Shown here: one piece after another, positions 7,604 through 14,351 of the stretch | How positions within the stretch are numbered: position 1 is the stretch's first letter | Layout: every line of letters begins with the position of its first letter | From: a virus | Strand: one strand, 5' to 3' | Length of the DNA: 21,022 bases | Virus record (IMG/VR): IMGVR_UViG_3300025647_000342 | Span: 1 to 21,022 of that record | The notes under the pieces: model-generated | What the model saw: the letters and a program-made list of their open reading frames with translations, nothing else | Databases searched by the model: none | What the model was told of the DNA's origin: nothing | Translations under genes and position numbers: made by a program

Positions 7604-9324
7604 TGGCCACGATTGCCCTGGCAGCCGCGTCTGGCTTCGAAGCAGGCACCGCCGGATACGCCCTGGCGGCGATGCTGGGCAGCGTGATTGACAACACGCT
7701 GGTGTTCCCCAGCCTGTTCCCCGCTGACCCCATCGAAGGTATGCGCGTGGGCGAAGTCCAGATCATGGGCGCGGACGAAGGCACGCCTGCGGCGAAGTGC
7801 TACGGCGCCGAAGCCAAGGTGGGCGGGCAGATCATCTGGGCTGGTGCGCTTCAGGAAGTCCAGACCAGCAACCACAGCGGGAAGAACACCAACCGGATTG
7901 AATACACCTACTACTTGGACTGTGCGGTGGTCTGCTGCCACACAGACGGGAATGCCCTGGCCAGCATCGAACGGGTGTGGGCCGACGAAAAACAGGTGTT
8001 TGTGGACCCCGGAGTGTTCAACGGCATCACCGTCACCGACGAAGACGGCATTGGCGTGTATGTCGAAAACTGGTCCACCTACTGGATCTTCTTCGACGAA
8101 ACGGTGAACGCCAATGTCAAAGCCAATGTGTATGACCTGTTTAGCGTGGGCAGCCGGGTCACCTACACCGGGTTCACGAACAGCGGCAACAATGACACCG
8201 CCTGCGAAATCCTGGAGAAGCGGAAAAAGACATTCTGGGACAAGGCGGGCGGCTACGGCTACCGCGAACACTACGCCTGGCGCGTCAGCAAGTCCAAGGT
8301 GGACGAATTCGTGCTGGGAAATGTTGGCGACAACGGGCCACACGGCACCACCAACCTGATCAGCTTTGCGGAAGTGGTGGGCAACGGCTGGAAGACTGAC
8401 ATTCAGCAGACGGGAACGCCCACCATTCACCTGGGCGACCAAACCGCGGCATGGTCGCACATGGCCACGACGCTGGGCGCCGCGAATGTTCCGGCCTTCA
8501 AAGATGTGGCCTACATCGGCTTCGACAGTCTGGCGCTGGAAGACTTCGGTGTGCGCATCCCTAACTTCGCCTTCCTGGTCACGAACACCGGGCAGAACAC
8601 CGTCAGCGCCGTGGTTGACGACATCCTGGCGGATACTGGCCTGCCCACATCCGTGTTCGACACCACCGGCATCAGCAGCCAGACGGTGCTGGGATACACC
8701 AGACGCGGCCCGGTCGAAACGGCGAAGGCGCTCCAGCCGATCATGGTGGCCTTCAACCTGATTGCGCAGGAGCGTGGAACAACCATGTATTGGATGGACC
8801 GCAGCGCCGCACCCAGCATCACGATTCTGGACGCATACCTGGGATTCGCCAGCGGCAGCGGAAGCACCAGCGGCGGCGTGGAAATTCAGGAAGTGCCGGT
8901 GAACGAACGCCTGGGCGAAGTGGTGGTGGACTTCATCGACAGCGGCGACAATTGGCAGGCTGGCACAGAACGCGCCAACGCCTGGACAACCATCAGCAGC
9001 ACGCCTGGCCTGAACAGTCGCCAGGCCCAGGGCCGCTGGACCAGCCGGAAGGTGAACCTGTCCAACCTGACCATTAGCGGTGACACCGCCCGCAGCATCG
9101 CCCACCGGCTGCTGTGGTCTTCGTGGTCGGACTGCCTGCGTTTCAAGTTCACGCTGCCGCCCCGCTATCTGGCGGTCCAGGAGAACGACCGGCTGACCTT
9201 CAACGCCAACGGCGTAGCCTACAACGCCATGGTCACCCGCGTGGATGTCGGCGCCCACTTCGTGATCGAAGTGGAAGCCAATCTGGATGTGGCTGTGGAT
9301 CAGTCCTACGATTACCCGGAATAG
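7603..9324 (+). CDS. Tail hub / host-specificity protein, N-terminal part (gpJ / GTA gp15-like)
   Basis: A 573-residue protein. After a short hydrophobic N-terminus, residues 45-85 carry the E-G-x-R-V-x-x-x-Q-x-x-x-x-x-G-T-P...Y-G...G-x-I-I-W-A pattern typical of the baseplate hub proteins that end GTA-like tail modules. Residues about 230-420 fit the Phage-tail_3 type domain. No TIM-barrel or glycosidase region, as found in full GTA gp15, is evident. The protein ends in Y-P-E-TAG, directly followed in the same frame by the next gene, which holds what is normally the continuation of this protein. It would close the tail tip and help trigger ejection. Confidence 0.85.
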   Translation: MATIALAAASGFEAGTAGYALAAMLGSVIDNTLVFPSLFPADPIEGMRVGEVQIMGADEGTPAAKCYGAEAKVGGQIIWAGALQEVQTSNHSGKNTNRIEYTYYLDCAVVCCHTDGNALASIERVWADEKQVFVDPGVFNGITVTDEDGIGVYVENWSTYWIFFDETVNANVKANVYDLFSVGSRVTYTGFTNSGNNDTACEILEKRKKTFWDKAGGYGYREHYAWRVSKSKVDEFVLGNVGDNGPHGTTNLISFAEVVGNGWKTDIQQTGTPTIHLGDQTAAWSHMATTLGAANVPAFKDVAYIGFDSLALEDFGVRIPNFAFLVTNTGQNTVSAVVDDILADTGLPTSVFDTTGISSQTVLGYTRRGPVETAKALQPIMVAFNLIAQERGTTMYWMDRSAAPSITILDAYLGFASGSGSTSGGVEIQEVPVNERLGEVVVDFIDSGDNWQAGTERANAWTTISSTPGLNSRQAQGRWTSRKVNLSNLTISGDTARSIAHRLLWSSWSDCLRFKFTLPPRYLAVQENDRLTFNANGVAYNAMVTRVDVGAHFVIEVEANLDVAVDQSYDYPE

Positions 9325-10347
9325 ATGGCGCAGCTTCACGAAGCGATCTACACCGCGCCCACGCCCGTCCTTCATGTCGTGGATGTGGCCCCGCTGTTCC
9401 CCGGCGACGAACAGCAGCCCGGCGTCTACTTCTGCGTGGAGGTTCCGCAGAACACCGGCGCCCACATGCTGGCCACGCCGCCGGTGATCGTCTACGAAAG
9501 CAGGGACAGCGGCACGACCTGGGACCAAGTGGCCGTGATCCAGCAGATGGTTGAAACGGGCACGCTGGGCCTGGTCGAACTTGAAACGCCGCCTGCCTTC
9601 GCATACATCCGCACGCTGGACGCCAGCCTGCCCTACGGCTGGGACGAAGGCAGCGAAATGCGGGTGTCGTTCAACAAGTCCTATGCGCCTGCGACAGCAA
9701 CGGAAGACCAGGTGCTGGACGGCGCCAACCGGCTGCTGGTTGGTAGCGAAGTTCTCCAGTTCAAAACCGCCGCGGTGGCGGACGCCGACACGAACGATTA
9801 TCTGCTGACCAGCCTGCTGCGCGGGCGGCGCGGAACCGAAACCGTGGTCAGCGGCCTGGCCCAGACGGATCGGGTGTTCGTGATCGACCAGAACACCTTT
9901 CACTTCCACGCCCTGGACCCCAGCGACATCGGCAACGCACTACAGTTCAAAGCGGTGACGCCTGGCATGGACCTGTCCAGCGTGGACGCCGTGACGCACA
10001 CCGTCCAGGCCCTGAATGTGTCGCCCTTCGCGCCCGCCAATGTCAGCGGCACCCGCGACGGCAGCAACAACCTGACCATCACCTGGGACCGCCGCACGCG
10101 GGCGCCTGTGCGCCTGCTAGGCCCGCAGGGGCGTCCTTACTTCGAAGACACGGACAACTACGAAGTGGACATCTACGACGGCACGCCCGCTGTGGTCCGC
10201 ACCATCGAAGTCACCACCACCAGCGCCAGCTACACCGCAGCCCAGCAGACGGCTGACGGGCTGACGCCGGGCAACCCGGTCAGCCTGCGGGTCTACCAGA
10301 TGTCGCGCATGTGCGACCGCGGGCGGGCAGCCATCGAAACCGTCTGA
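9325..10347 (+). CDS. Tail hub protein, C-terminal part (GTA gp15-like), split off by an amber codon
   Basis: A 340-residue protein in the same frame as the preceding gene, separated by a single TAG. Its start region (P-V-L-H-V-V-D-V-A-P-L-F-P-G-D-E) and the later G-S-E-V-L-Q-F-K-T-A...L-L-R-G-R-R-G-T-E segment are typical of the C-terminal third of GTA gp15-like proteins, followed by a fibronectin-III-like stretch (S-P-F-A-P-A-N-V-S-G...W-D-R-R-T-R) at about 235-330. A GGA lies about 4 nt before the ATG, so re-initiation is possible. It is probably the partner of the N-terminal hub in the tail tip. Whether it is a natural split, occasional readthrough or a recent mutation cannot be told from one sequence. 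Confidence 0.8.
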   Translation: MAQLHEAIYTAPTPVLHVVDVAPLFPGDEQQPGVYFCVEVPQNTGAHMLATPPVIVYESRDSGTTWDQVAVIQQMVETGTLGLVELETPPAFAYIRTLDASLPYGWDEGSEMRVSFNKSYAPATATEDQVLDGANRLLVGSEVLQFKTAAVADADTNDYLLTSLLRGRRGTETVVSGLAQTDRVFVIDQNTFHFHALDPSDIGNALQFKAVTPGMDLSSVDAVTHTVQALNVSPFAPANVSGTRDGSNNLTITWDRRTRAPVRLLGPQGRPYFEDTDNYEVDIYDGTPAVVRTIEVTTTSASYTAAQQTADGLTPGNPVSLRVYQMSRMCDRGRAAIETV

Positions 10348-10354
10348 ACCTGAA

Positions 10355-11029
10355 ATGCCGACCACCCCGAACCACTCCCTGCCGCTGCTGACTGAAGGCC
10401 AAGACAACGCCGAAGCAACGGTGAACACCGGGCAGCGCCAGGCAGATGCGCTGATGGCGTTGGAAGTCCAGAGTGATGCGCTTTCAGCGCCGCCTGGCGG
10501 CGAAACTGATGGCCAGGCGTGGATCATTTCCGGCACCGCCACGGGCGCCTGGGCTGGCTTCGCAGCAGGCAGCCTGGCGCTTTACCTGAACGGCGCCTGG
10601 ACGAACAAGACGCCCACCGGCGGGCAGACCGCCTTCGTGAAGAACCAGAAGGCGTGGTATGGCTACAGCAGCCAGGAAAGCGCCTGGCACCCGCTTCAGC
10701 GCATCTGGTCCACCAGCGAATACTGGACCGGCGAATATGGCAGCGGTGGAACGAAGCTCTACTGTAAGTGTTTCGACCTTGGCGCCCTGCCGAACAACAC
10801 CACGACCACGGACGCGCACGGCATTACCAGCATCGACCTGGATAGCCACATCGCCACCGAACTGGCCTTCAGCAACAGCAGCCAGGCATACGCCGGGGAA
10901 GCTGCCTTCGTGACTGGCGGCGTGATCCTGGAACTGTGGATCGACGCCACGAACATCAACCTGAAAGACAACTACAACTTGTCCAGCTACAACGGTCTGC
11001 TGCGGCTCTATTACGAACGCACGGCGTAG
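10355..11029 (+). CDS. DUF2793-family tail fibre / receptor-binding candidate
   Basis: A 224-residue protein, the last of the tail operon. Residues about 5-90 fit DUF2793: S-L-P-L-L near the N-terminus, A-L-x-x-Q-S-D-A-L-S-A-P-P-G-G, then the G-x-A-W-I-I-S-G-T-A-T-G-A-W-A-G-F motif. DUF2793 domains occur in fibre-like proteins after the gp15 gene of GTA-like phages. The remaining 130 residues (Y-W-T-G-E-Y-G-S-G-G-T-K-L-Y-C-K and onwards) form an Asn/Thr/Tyr-rich beta domain ending in L-R-L-Y-Y-E-R-T-A, suited to being a variable host-contact tip. It ends 3 nt before a convergent gene. The receptor-binding role is an inference from position. Confidence 0.78.
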   Translation: MPTTPNHSLPLLTEGQDNAEATVNTGQRQADALMALEVQSDALSAPPGGETDGQAWIISGTATGAWAGFAAGSLALYLNGAWTNKTPTGGQTAFVKNQKAWYGYSSQESAWHPLQRIWSTSEYWTGEYGSGGTKLYCKCFDLGALPNNTTTTDAHGITSIDLDSHIATELAFSNSSQAYAGEAAFVTGGVILELWIDATNINLKDNYNLSSYNGLLRLYYERTA

Positions 11030-11032
11030 CGG

Positions 11033-11149
11033 TCAGGGCCTGGTGCGCCCGCGGAACACACCGCCCAGCTTCACCAGGTATTCCTTCCGCAGAATCAGGC
11101 CAAGGGCTGCGCCGATGGCCATGCTGATCAGGTCGATGCTGAATTCCAT
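11033..11149 (-). CDS. 38-residue membrane peptide
   Basis: ATG at 11149 opens a 38-residue frame with one hydrophobic segment (about residues 4-20, I-D-L-I-S-M-A-I-G-A-A-L-G-L-I-L) and a basic C-terminus rich in Arg and Lys. No family is recognised. It begins just after the terminator at 11166-11205 and has no clear promoter or ribosome site, which weakens the case. The sequence itself looks like a real single-span peptide. It converges with the last tail gene, leaving only 3 nt between the stops. Confidence 0.45.
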   Translation of the reverse strand: MEFSIDLISMAIGAALGLILRKEYLVKLGGVFRGRTRP

Positions 11150-11165
11150 GGCCCCAGGATAGCGC

Positions 11166-11205
11166 ACGAAATTGAAATGGCCGCCAACCCGGAAGGCTGG
11201 CGGCC
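11166..11205 (-). terminator. Rho-independent terminator of the left early operon
   Basis: In the - strand RNA an 11-bp GC-rich stem (11195-11205 with 11179-11189) closes on a 5-nt loop. It is followed by AUUUCAAUUUCG (11178 downward). One pair is G-U in - strand RNA but A-C in + strand RNA, and a U-containing tail exists only on the - side, so it terminates leftward transcription. The tail is identical to that of the terminator at 13805-13841. Confidence 0.7.
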
Positions 11206-11237
11206 AAGTGCGACAGGTAGGTGGCGCAGGTGGGAAA

Positions 11238-11311
11238 CGATGGTGGCGGCCCACGCGGGTAACCATGAAGGGACCGCTTCGGCGGGTGTCAAGTCCGCCC
11301 CACCACCATCG
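11238..11311. repeat. Widely spaced inverted repeat, possible RNA structure
   Basis: CGATGGTGG (11238-11246) and its perfect complement CCACCATCG (11303-11311) flank about 56 nt that are themselves GC-rich and contain no gene. It lies just downstream of the 36-residue membrane peptide gene on the - strand and upstream of the terminator. It could be a 3' UTR structure. No known RNA family is recognised. Confidence 0.35.
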
Positions 11312-11318
11312 CGCCCGC

Positions 11319-11429
11319 CTAGGTCAGAAAGGCCCAGGCGAGAAGCAGCAGGCTGATCAGGAAAGAACCTTCCAGGACTTCGCCCAGCGTGCGGCTGGGC
11401 ATGGCCTGGTCTTCGTGGGTATGGCGCAT
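11319..11429 (-). CDS. 36-residue membrane peptide
   Basis: ATG at 11429, one base after the TAG of the preceding gene, opens a 36-residue frame ending in TAG. A polar N-terminus (M-R-H-T-H-E-D-Q) is followed by a strongly hydrophobic C-terminal segment (about residues 22-35, F-L-I-S-L-L-L-L-A-W-A-F-L). This is the layout of a small single-span membrane protein. Tight spacing suggests coupling to the upstream gene. No function can be assigned; small phage membrane peptides include holin-like, superinfection-exclusion and toxin-like proteins, and nothing here separates these. Confidence 0.55.
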   Translation of the reverse strand: MRHTHEDQAMPSRTLGEVLEGSFLISLLLLAWAFLT

Positions 11430-11430
11430 T

Positions 11431-11805
11431 CTAGTTCACCGTGGGCTTCGCTGCCAGGCGGAATCGCTGGCGCTGCGTGATGTGGTCCATGAAGTCCTGC
11501 CAGGGCTGGTCGCCCACGCCAGGAACGAAAGGCCCCATGGTGGCGGCCAGGGCATCGCCCAGGAACTGCTGGACCACGCGCTGCTTTAGGTCGATCACAC
11601 AATGCGCGGCCTTCGGCAGTTCGGTGGGCGACGGGCGCCACCAGTAGCTGGCAATTTCAAGTTCACCGGCCTGGATGGCTTCGTGGTTCCGGGTCACCAG
11701 CTTGGACAGCCCGCAGTCGCACAGTTCCGTCAGGGCCTGGCACATCGGGCAGCGGTCGCTGGTGGTGGTGTAGGTCTTTTCCCTGGATCGGCGGCGGCGT
11801 GTCAT
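11431..11805 (-). CDS. Hypothetical protein with N-terminal Cys-rich motif
   Basis: A 124-residue protein. The start chosen is ATG 11805, one base after the previous stop; the frame is open further upstream but that region overlaps a better gene. After a basic N-terminus (M-T-R-R-R-R-S-R) comes C-P-M-C-x7-C-D-C (about residues 19-32), which could bind one zinc ion. The centre is helical with E-L-E-I-A-S-Y-W-W, and the C-terminus ends in a P-W-Q-D-F-M-D-H-I segment. No family is recognised. It is part of the leftward operon from the promoter at 13378. Confidence 0.7.
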   Translation of the reverse strand: MTRRRRSREKTYTTTSDRCPMCQALTELCDCGLSKLVTRNHEAIQAGELEIASYWWRPSPTELPKAAHCVIDLKQRVVQQFLGDALAATMGPFVPGVGDQPWQDFMDHITQRQRFRLAAKPTVN

Positions 11806-11806
11806 G

Positions 11807-12169
11807 TCAGTAGCGTAGCCGGTCCATGACCAAGCGCTGGAGTGTGCCGGAAGTCGGGTGGCATTGAGGGCCACCGTAATACTCCAGGCGGATGCGCGAT
11901 GCTGGGGTGCCGGACATCCACCAGCTATCCAGGTCGCGCACCGCGCCAATCGGGTCTTCCAAGTGGGCCGCTTCCAGGCGCAGCCGCGGCCTGCGCCGGT
12001 AGCCTTCCGGCCACGGCGGCAGCAGGATGATGGGATCCTCCGCACAGCCAAGGGCATCCAAGATGCCCAGGGCTTCTTCCAGGGTCAGGCGCCGGATGGC
12101 GGCGCGGTAGGTCGGCGGTCGCCTGCCAGGCAGGCGCAGCGCCAGGTCGGGGTCAGGCGGCTTAGTCAC
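11807..12169 (-). CDS. Hypothetical protein, 120 residues
   Basis: It starts at GTG 12169, overlapping the end of the preceding gene by 8 nt, so translation is probably coupled. Basic and Pro/Arg-rich at the N-terminus (P-G-R-R-P-P-T-Y-R), then a likely helix (L-T-L-E-E-A-L-G-I-L-D-A-L), an I-I-L-L-P-P-W-P-E-G-Y strand, and an aromatic C-terminal half (W-W-M, L-E-Y-Y-G-G). No domain is recognised. The leftward stop lies one base before the next ATG. It is a typical accessory phage gene with no evident function. Confidence 0.65.
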   Translation of the reverse strand: MTKPPDPDLALRLPGRRPPTYRAAIRRLTLEEALGILDALGCAEDPIILLPPWPEGYRRRPRLRLEAAHLEDPIGAVRDLDSWWMSGTPASRIRLEYYGGPQCHPTSGTLQRLVMDRLRY

Positions 12170-12377
12170 GGCGCTTCACCGTCTGGCAGAGGAAGCCGCG
12201 GATGTAGGCCGCGGCGCCAACCAGGCGCAGCGCTTCGGCCACAGTCATGGGGCGGCCATGGTTGGCGTTTACGACAGCAAGGTGCGCAAGAAACTGAACG
12301 ATGTCCAGGTGTTCATCGACAGTTTCAATCCCCGTGCGCGGGGGAGGGGAAAAGTCAGCAGGCGTGGGGTCAGGCAT
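12162..12377 (-). CDS. Hypothetical protein, 71 residues
   Basis: ATG at 12377, 16 nt after the previous gene; stop TAA at 12162. The N-terminus is Pro-rich (P-D-P-T-P-A-D-F-S-P-P-P), and the rest is predicted to be helical: D-I-V-Q-F-L-A-H-L-A-V-V-N-A-N and M-T-V-A-E-A-L-R-L-V-G-A-A-A-Y-I-R-G-F-L. No family is recognised. It has the helix content of small phage regulators or adaptor proteins, but nothing specific supports that. Confidence 0.65.
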   Translation of the reverse strand: MPDPTPADFSPPPRTGIETVDEHLDIVQFLAHLAVVNANHGRPMTVAEALRLVGAAAYIRGFLCQTVKRRD

Positions 12378-12393
12378 CGCGGTGGGTTAGGGT

Positions 12394-12624
12394 TCAAAGC
12401 AGTTTCCAGGTCATGGTGCTGGCGTCAGGCTTTACGCCTTCGTGTTTCACCGTCCGGTCACACATGACGAACAAGGCAGCAAGCACGGCAGGCACGGTGG
12501 CGTCCAGGCGTTCGGCAAGTTCGTGGGCGGTCAGCCCGAAGCCGTGGCCGCCCGTTTCAGCTTCGTGCTGGAACAGAGCGGCCAGGACTTCGCGCCGCAG
12601 GATGCGGTGGTGCGACAGGCCCAT
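12394..12624 (-). CDS. Small winged-helix-like protein
   Basis: A 76-residue protein starting at ATG 12624, 2 nt after the preceding TGA. Residues about 27-60 (G-L-T-A-H-E-L-A-E-R-L-D-A-T-V-P-A-V-L-A-A-L) fit a helix-turn-helix: a G-L/T-A-x-E-L-A helix, a turn, then a recognition helix. The C-terminal T-V-K-H-E-G...T-W-K-L-L suggests the wing. Such proteins bind DNA as repressors or activators. The start is preferred over an upstream in-frame codon because that would overlap the upstream gene by 80 nt. Confidence 0.62.
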   Translation of the reverse strand: MGLSHHRILRREVLAALFQHEAETGGHGFGLTAHELAERLDATVPAVLAALFVMCDRTVKHEGVKPDASTMTWKLL

Positions 12625-12626
12625 GA

Positions 12627-13328
12627 TCAGGCACCCTTCACGCGGGCAGCAGCAAGTCTGATCATGGCGGTGTCGCCCGCTTCGGCGCGGGCGCTGGCCA
12701 GCCATTCGGTGTAGCCGAAGGTGAAGCTGCGGCGGTCGCCGCTGCTGTTCAGGCGGGCGCGGATGAAGGCAGCCGCGGCGGCGCGGTCACGCATCTTCGC
12801 CACGCGCAGCGCCACGCCCATGCCAGCGGCGGCGTGGGACTGGCTGACGATGGTGTGGCGGCGGAAGTCGCCCGTGCGGCGTGCCAGCAGCGTGGCCTGG
12901 TTGTGCTGGGCGCAGAACGGGATCATCTGGACCCGGATGGCCGGGGCGCCGCATTGGGCGCAGGTGTGGCCTTCGGCGGTGTGGGCCGGGGCGACCACGG
13001 GCACGGCGTCCGCCAAGTCCGCGATGGTGGCGGCCAGCGCCACATCCTCTGCGATGGCGGCCATGTCGGCGGCTTCGGCTTCCATTTCGCGGAAGCGGCA
13101 AGGGACGCCAGCGGAAGCGCTGTAGGTGGCGCGGGCAGCCAGGAAGCCAGCAGCGAAAGCGGGGCGGCAGCCAGCCAGCTTCGCCATCAGGCGGTCTTCC
13201 CGCACGCTGGTGTCCATCGTGGCGATGGCGCGGGCGCGGCTGTGGCGCAGCGACAGGTTGATGCGCAGGCCAGCCTTGAATCCGGCGCGGCGGTGGTGAT
13301 CCTGAAGGGCGTTGGAGGCGTTGGTCAT
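12627..13328 (-). CDS. Hypothetical protein with zinc-ribbon-like motif, first gene of left early operon
   Basis: A 233-residue Ala/Arg-rich protein. ATG 13328 is chosen because it follows the conserved leader CCCACGAAGAACC and sits about 45 nt after the promoter -10 box; the frame is open further but only to a TTG next to the -10. The centre carries C-A-Q-C-G-A-P-A...F-C-A-Q-H-N (about residues 122-142), a C-x2-C-x(n)-C-x2-H element that may bind zinc. The flanks are helical and basic (A-F-I-R-A-R-L, R-R-S-F-T-F-G-Y-T-E-W). No family is recognised. A nucleic-acid role is possible but unproven. Confidence 0.72.
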   Translation of the reverse strand: MTNASNALQDHHRRAGFKAGLRINLSLRHSRARAIATMDTSVREDRLMAKLAGCRPAFAAGFLAARATYSASAGVPCRFREMEAEAADMAAIAEDVALAATIADLADAVPVVAPAHTAEGHTCAQCGAPAIRVQMIPFCAQHNQATLLARRTGDFRRHTIVSQSHAAAGMGVALRVAKMRDRAAAAAFIRARLNSSGDRRSFTFGYTEWLASARAEAGDTAMIRLAAARVKGA

Positions 13329-13432
13329 GGTTCTTCGTGGGGTTTGGTGCGGGGCGGTTTGTCCCGCTGACAATTGAGTTATCGGCTACGCCGCGGGAAT
13401 GGTCAACCCCCATTCCTGACTTTCTTCTGACC
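13320..13432. repeat. Direct repeat copy A (promoter/leader of gene 12627-13328)
   Basis: About 113 bp that matches 15420-15532. The part from the ATG leader through the -10 box (13320 to about 13391) differs by only a couple of bases; the -35 region and the TGAC element are also conserved, with more change between them. It covers the first two codons, leader, -10, -35 and upstream operator of the left early operon. Confidence 0.85.
13378..13406 (-). promoter_or_regulatory. Sigma70-type promoter A
   Basis: On the - strand: -35 TTGACC (13406-13401), 17-bp spacer, -10 GATAAC (13383-13378). Transcription would start near 13370, giving a leader of about 43 nt before ATG 13328. A short inverted repeat (TTGTC-5 nt-GACAA) lies just after the -10 and could be an operator. 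It drives the left early operon. Confidence 0.75.
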
Positions 13433-13435
13433 TTT
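13417..13435 (+). promoter_or_regulatory. Tandem TGAC operator-like element, copy A
   Basis: TGACTTTCTTCTGACCTTT read on the + strand, upstream of promoter A. The same tandem element occurs at 15516-15534 (+) and, on the - strand, inside the two right-hand promoters at 19806-19824 and 20862-20880. Two TGAC half-sites are 11 nt apart, about one helical turn, suggesting a site for a dimeric regulator. Confidence 0.5.
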
Positions 13436-13489
13436 TTCAAGTTCACGGTGCCGCGAACTGTGGCGGCCTGGGCAGGGCCATGGGTGCCA

Positions 13490-13518
13490 GGCCGCCTTCA
13501 CCCCCCGGCAAGGCGGCC
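13490..13518 (-). other. GC-rich hairpin downstream of the 73-residue gene
   Basis: A perfect 9-bp inverted repeat, GGCCGCCTT (13490-13498) with AAGGCGGCC (13510-13518), lies 10 nt after the stop at 13529. There is no U run on either strand, so it may be a processing or stability hairpin rather than an intrinsic terminator. The rest of the 200-bp gap 13329-13528 holds promoter A and its operator. Confidence 0.4.
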
Positions 13519-13528
13519 CAGCGTGCCG

Positions 13529-13750
13529 TCAGGCCGCCTGCGGCGGCTCCTGCGGCGTCCTCAGGCCCAGGTAGACCGCCAGCCGGTCCAGGGCGTCCGG
13601 CGCTTCCAGCGGCTTCCCAGCCAGCGCACGGGCCAGGTCTTCGATGGACACACCGGCTTCCACTTCCACCAGGGCCAGCCGGTGAAGGCGGCGGTGGTCT
13701 TCCAGGCGCTGGGCAATCCGGCGCATCAGGTCAGCGGTGCGGTGGTCCAT
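13529..13750 (-). CDS. Hypothetical protein, 73 residues, helical
   Basis: ATG 13750 to TGA 13529. The sequence is almost wholly helix-forming: R-R-I-A-Q-R-L-E-D-H-R-R-L-H-R, then A-G-V-S-I-E-D-L-A-R-A-L-A-G-K-P (about residues 32-47), which resembles a helix-turn-helix element, and A-L-D-R-L-A-V-Y-L-G-L. The C-terminus is Pro/Gln-rich. A small DNA-binding regulator would fit, but similarity is weak. It sits between a terminator and promoter A, so it needs its own promoter; a poor candidate is at 13769-13798. Confidence 0.55.
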   Translation of the reverse strand: MDHRTADLMRRIAQRLEDHRRLHRLALVEVEAGVSIEDLARALAGKPLEAPDALDRLAVYLGLRTPQEPPQAA

Positions 13751-13768
13751 CGGTTCAGCACGGGCGTC

Positions 13769-13798
13769 ATTCTATTGGCACAGTCAGGGGAATGCCAG
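13769..13798 (-). promoter_or_regulatory. Weak promoter candidate for the 73-residue gene
   Basis: On the - strand, CTGGCA (13798-13793), an 18-bp spacer and TAGAAT (13774-13769). The -10 is good and the -35 is poor. It is listed because the upstream terminator would otherwise isolate gene 13529-13750. Confidence 0.3.
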
Positions 13799-13804
13799 AC
13801 CGCC

Positions 13805-13841
13805 GAAATTGAAATGGCCCACCAGCCGAAGCCGGTAGGCC
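13805..13841 (-). terminator. Rho-independent terminator with UUCG tetraloop
   Basis: In - strand RNA an 11-bp stem (13841-13831 with 13826-13816) closes on a C(UUCG)G tetraloop and is followed by AUUUCAAUUUCG. Two pairs are G-U wobbles in this RNA and would be A-C mismatches in + strand RNA, which fixes the direction. It ends the unit that carries the cyclotransferase-like gene. Confidence 0.85.
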
Positions 13842-13862
13842 AACCCCATGAAGTTCCTTCCC

Positions 13863-14291
13863 CTAGGCCCGCAGTTCCAGGAAGTGCCGCCAGTCGCAGC
13901 CGGGCACGCGGGCCTGCTGCTTGGCCCAGTCCAGGCCCAGGTAGATCCAGGCGCGGTGCTGTTCGCTGGCACCGCCTTCCGGCTGGCACCGCACGGTTTC
14001 CGTCGCCCGCTGGTAGAAGGCGTGGTCAACACCTTCCAGGCGGTCCATCGACGCCAGCGTGGTGCTGTCGGCAGACCACAGTTCACCCTTCACGGCTTCG
14101 CCATCGTCATGGACACGGAACACCGCGGGGTAGGCCCCGTTGGTGGTCATGTGGAAGCCGCTGCGCACGGTTTCAGCTTCGCCCATGAAGGTGGCGCTGC
14201 GCAAAAAGTCGTTATTGACCAGGCCGCGCATCAGGGTGCCGTAGACAAAGACCAGATGGCGGCTGGTATCCGGTTTCTCGGTGTTGGTCAT
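13863..14291 (-). CDS. Gamma-glutamylcyclotransferase-like protein (AIG2/GGCT fold)
   Basis: A 142-residue protein, normal for the family. The N-terminal V-F-V-Y-G-T-L-M-R-G (residues 14-23) is the family signature; G-A-Y-P-A-V (52-57), A-V-K-G-E-L-W (66-72) and M-D-R-L-E-G (82-87) follow in the usual order, with Glu86 the candidate catalytic residue and an F-Y-x-R strand after it. GGCT enzymes release 5-oxoproline from gamma-glutamyl amines or peptides. The ATG follows a GAACC leader and a MTN start as in other early genes here. It is the second gene of the promoter B unit. The substrate is unknown; the same phage region also encodes a glutamine amidotransferase, suggesting linked gamma-glutamyl or amide chemistry. 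Confidence 0.88.
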   Translation of the reverse strand: MTNTEKPDTSRHLVFVYGTLMRGLVNNDFLRSATFMGEAETVRSGFHMTTNGAYPAVFRVHDDGEAVKGELWSADSTTLASMDRLEGVDHAFYQRATETVRCQPEGGASEQHRAWIYLGLDWAKQQARVPGCDWRHFLELRA

Positions 14292-14351
14292 GGTTCTGTT
14301 CCGTGGGTTCAGTTTCAGGTTCAGGTGGTGTGGTGGCGGTCAGGACTTCGA

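Noticed and set aside
7576-9909. 777-codon open frame on the - strand opposite the hub gene
   Set aside because: Antisense shadow with no domain pattern; the + strand hub is well supported.
13373-13373. TTG starts at 13373 and 15473 that would lengthen two early proteins
   Set aside because: They fall at the -10 boxes and would add identical residues encoded by promoter DNA; the ATGs at 13328 and 15428 follow the conserved leader.
13490-13518. Hairpin as a true intrinsic terminator
   Set aside because: The stem is strong, but there is no U run on either strand, so it is listed only as a hairpin.
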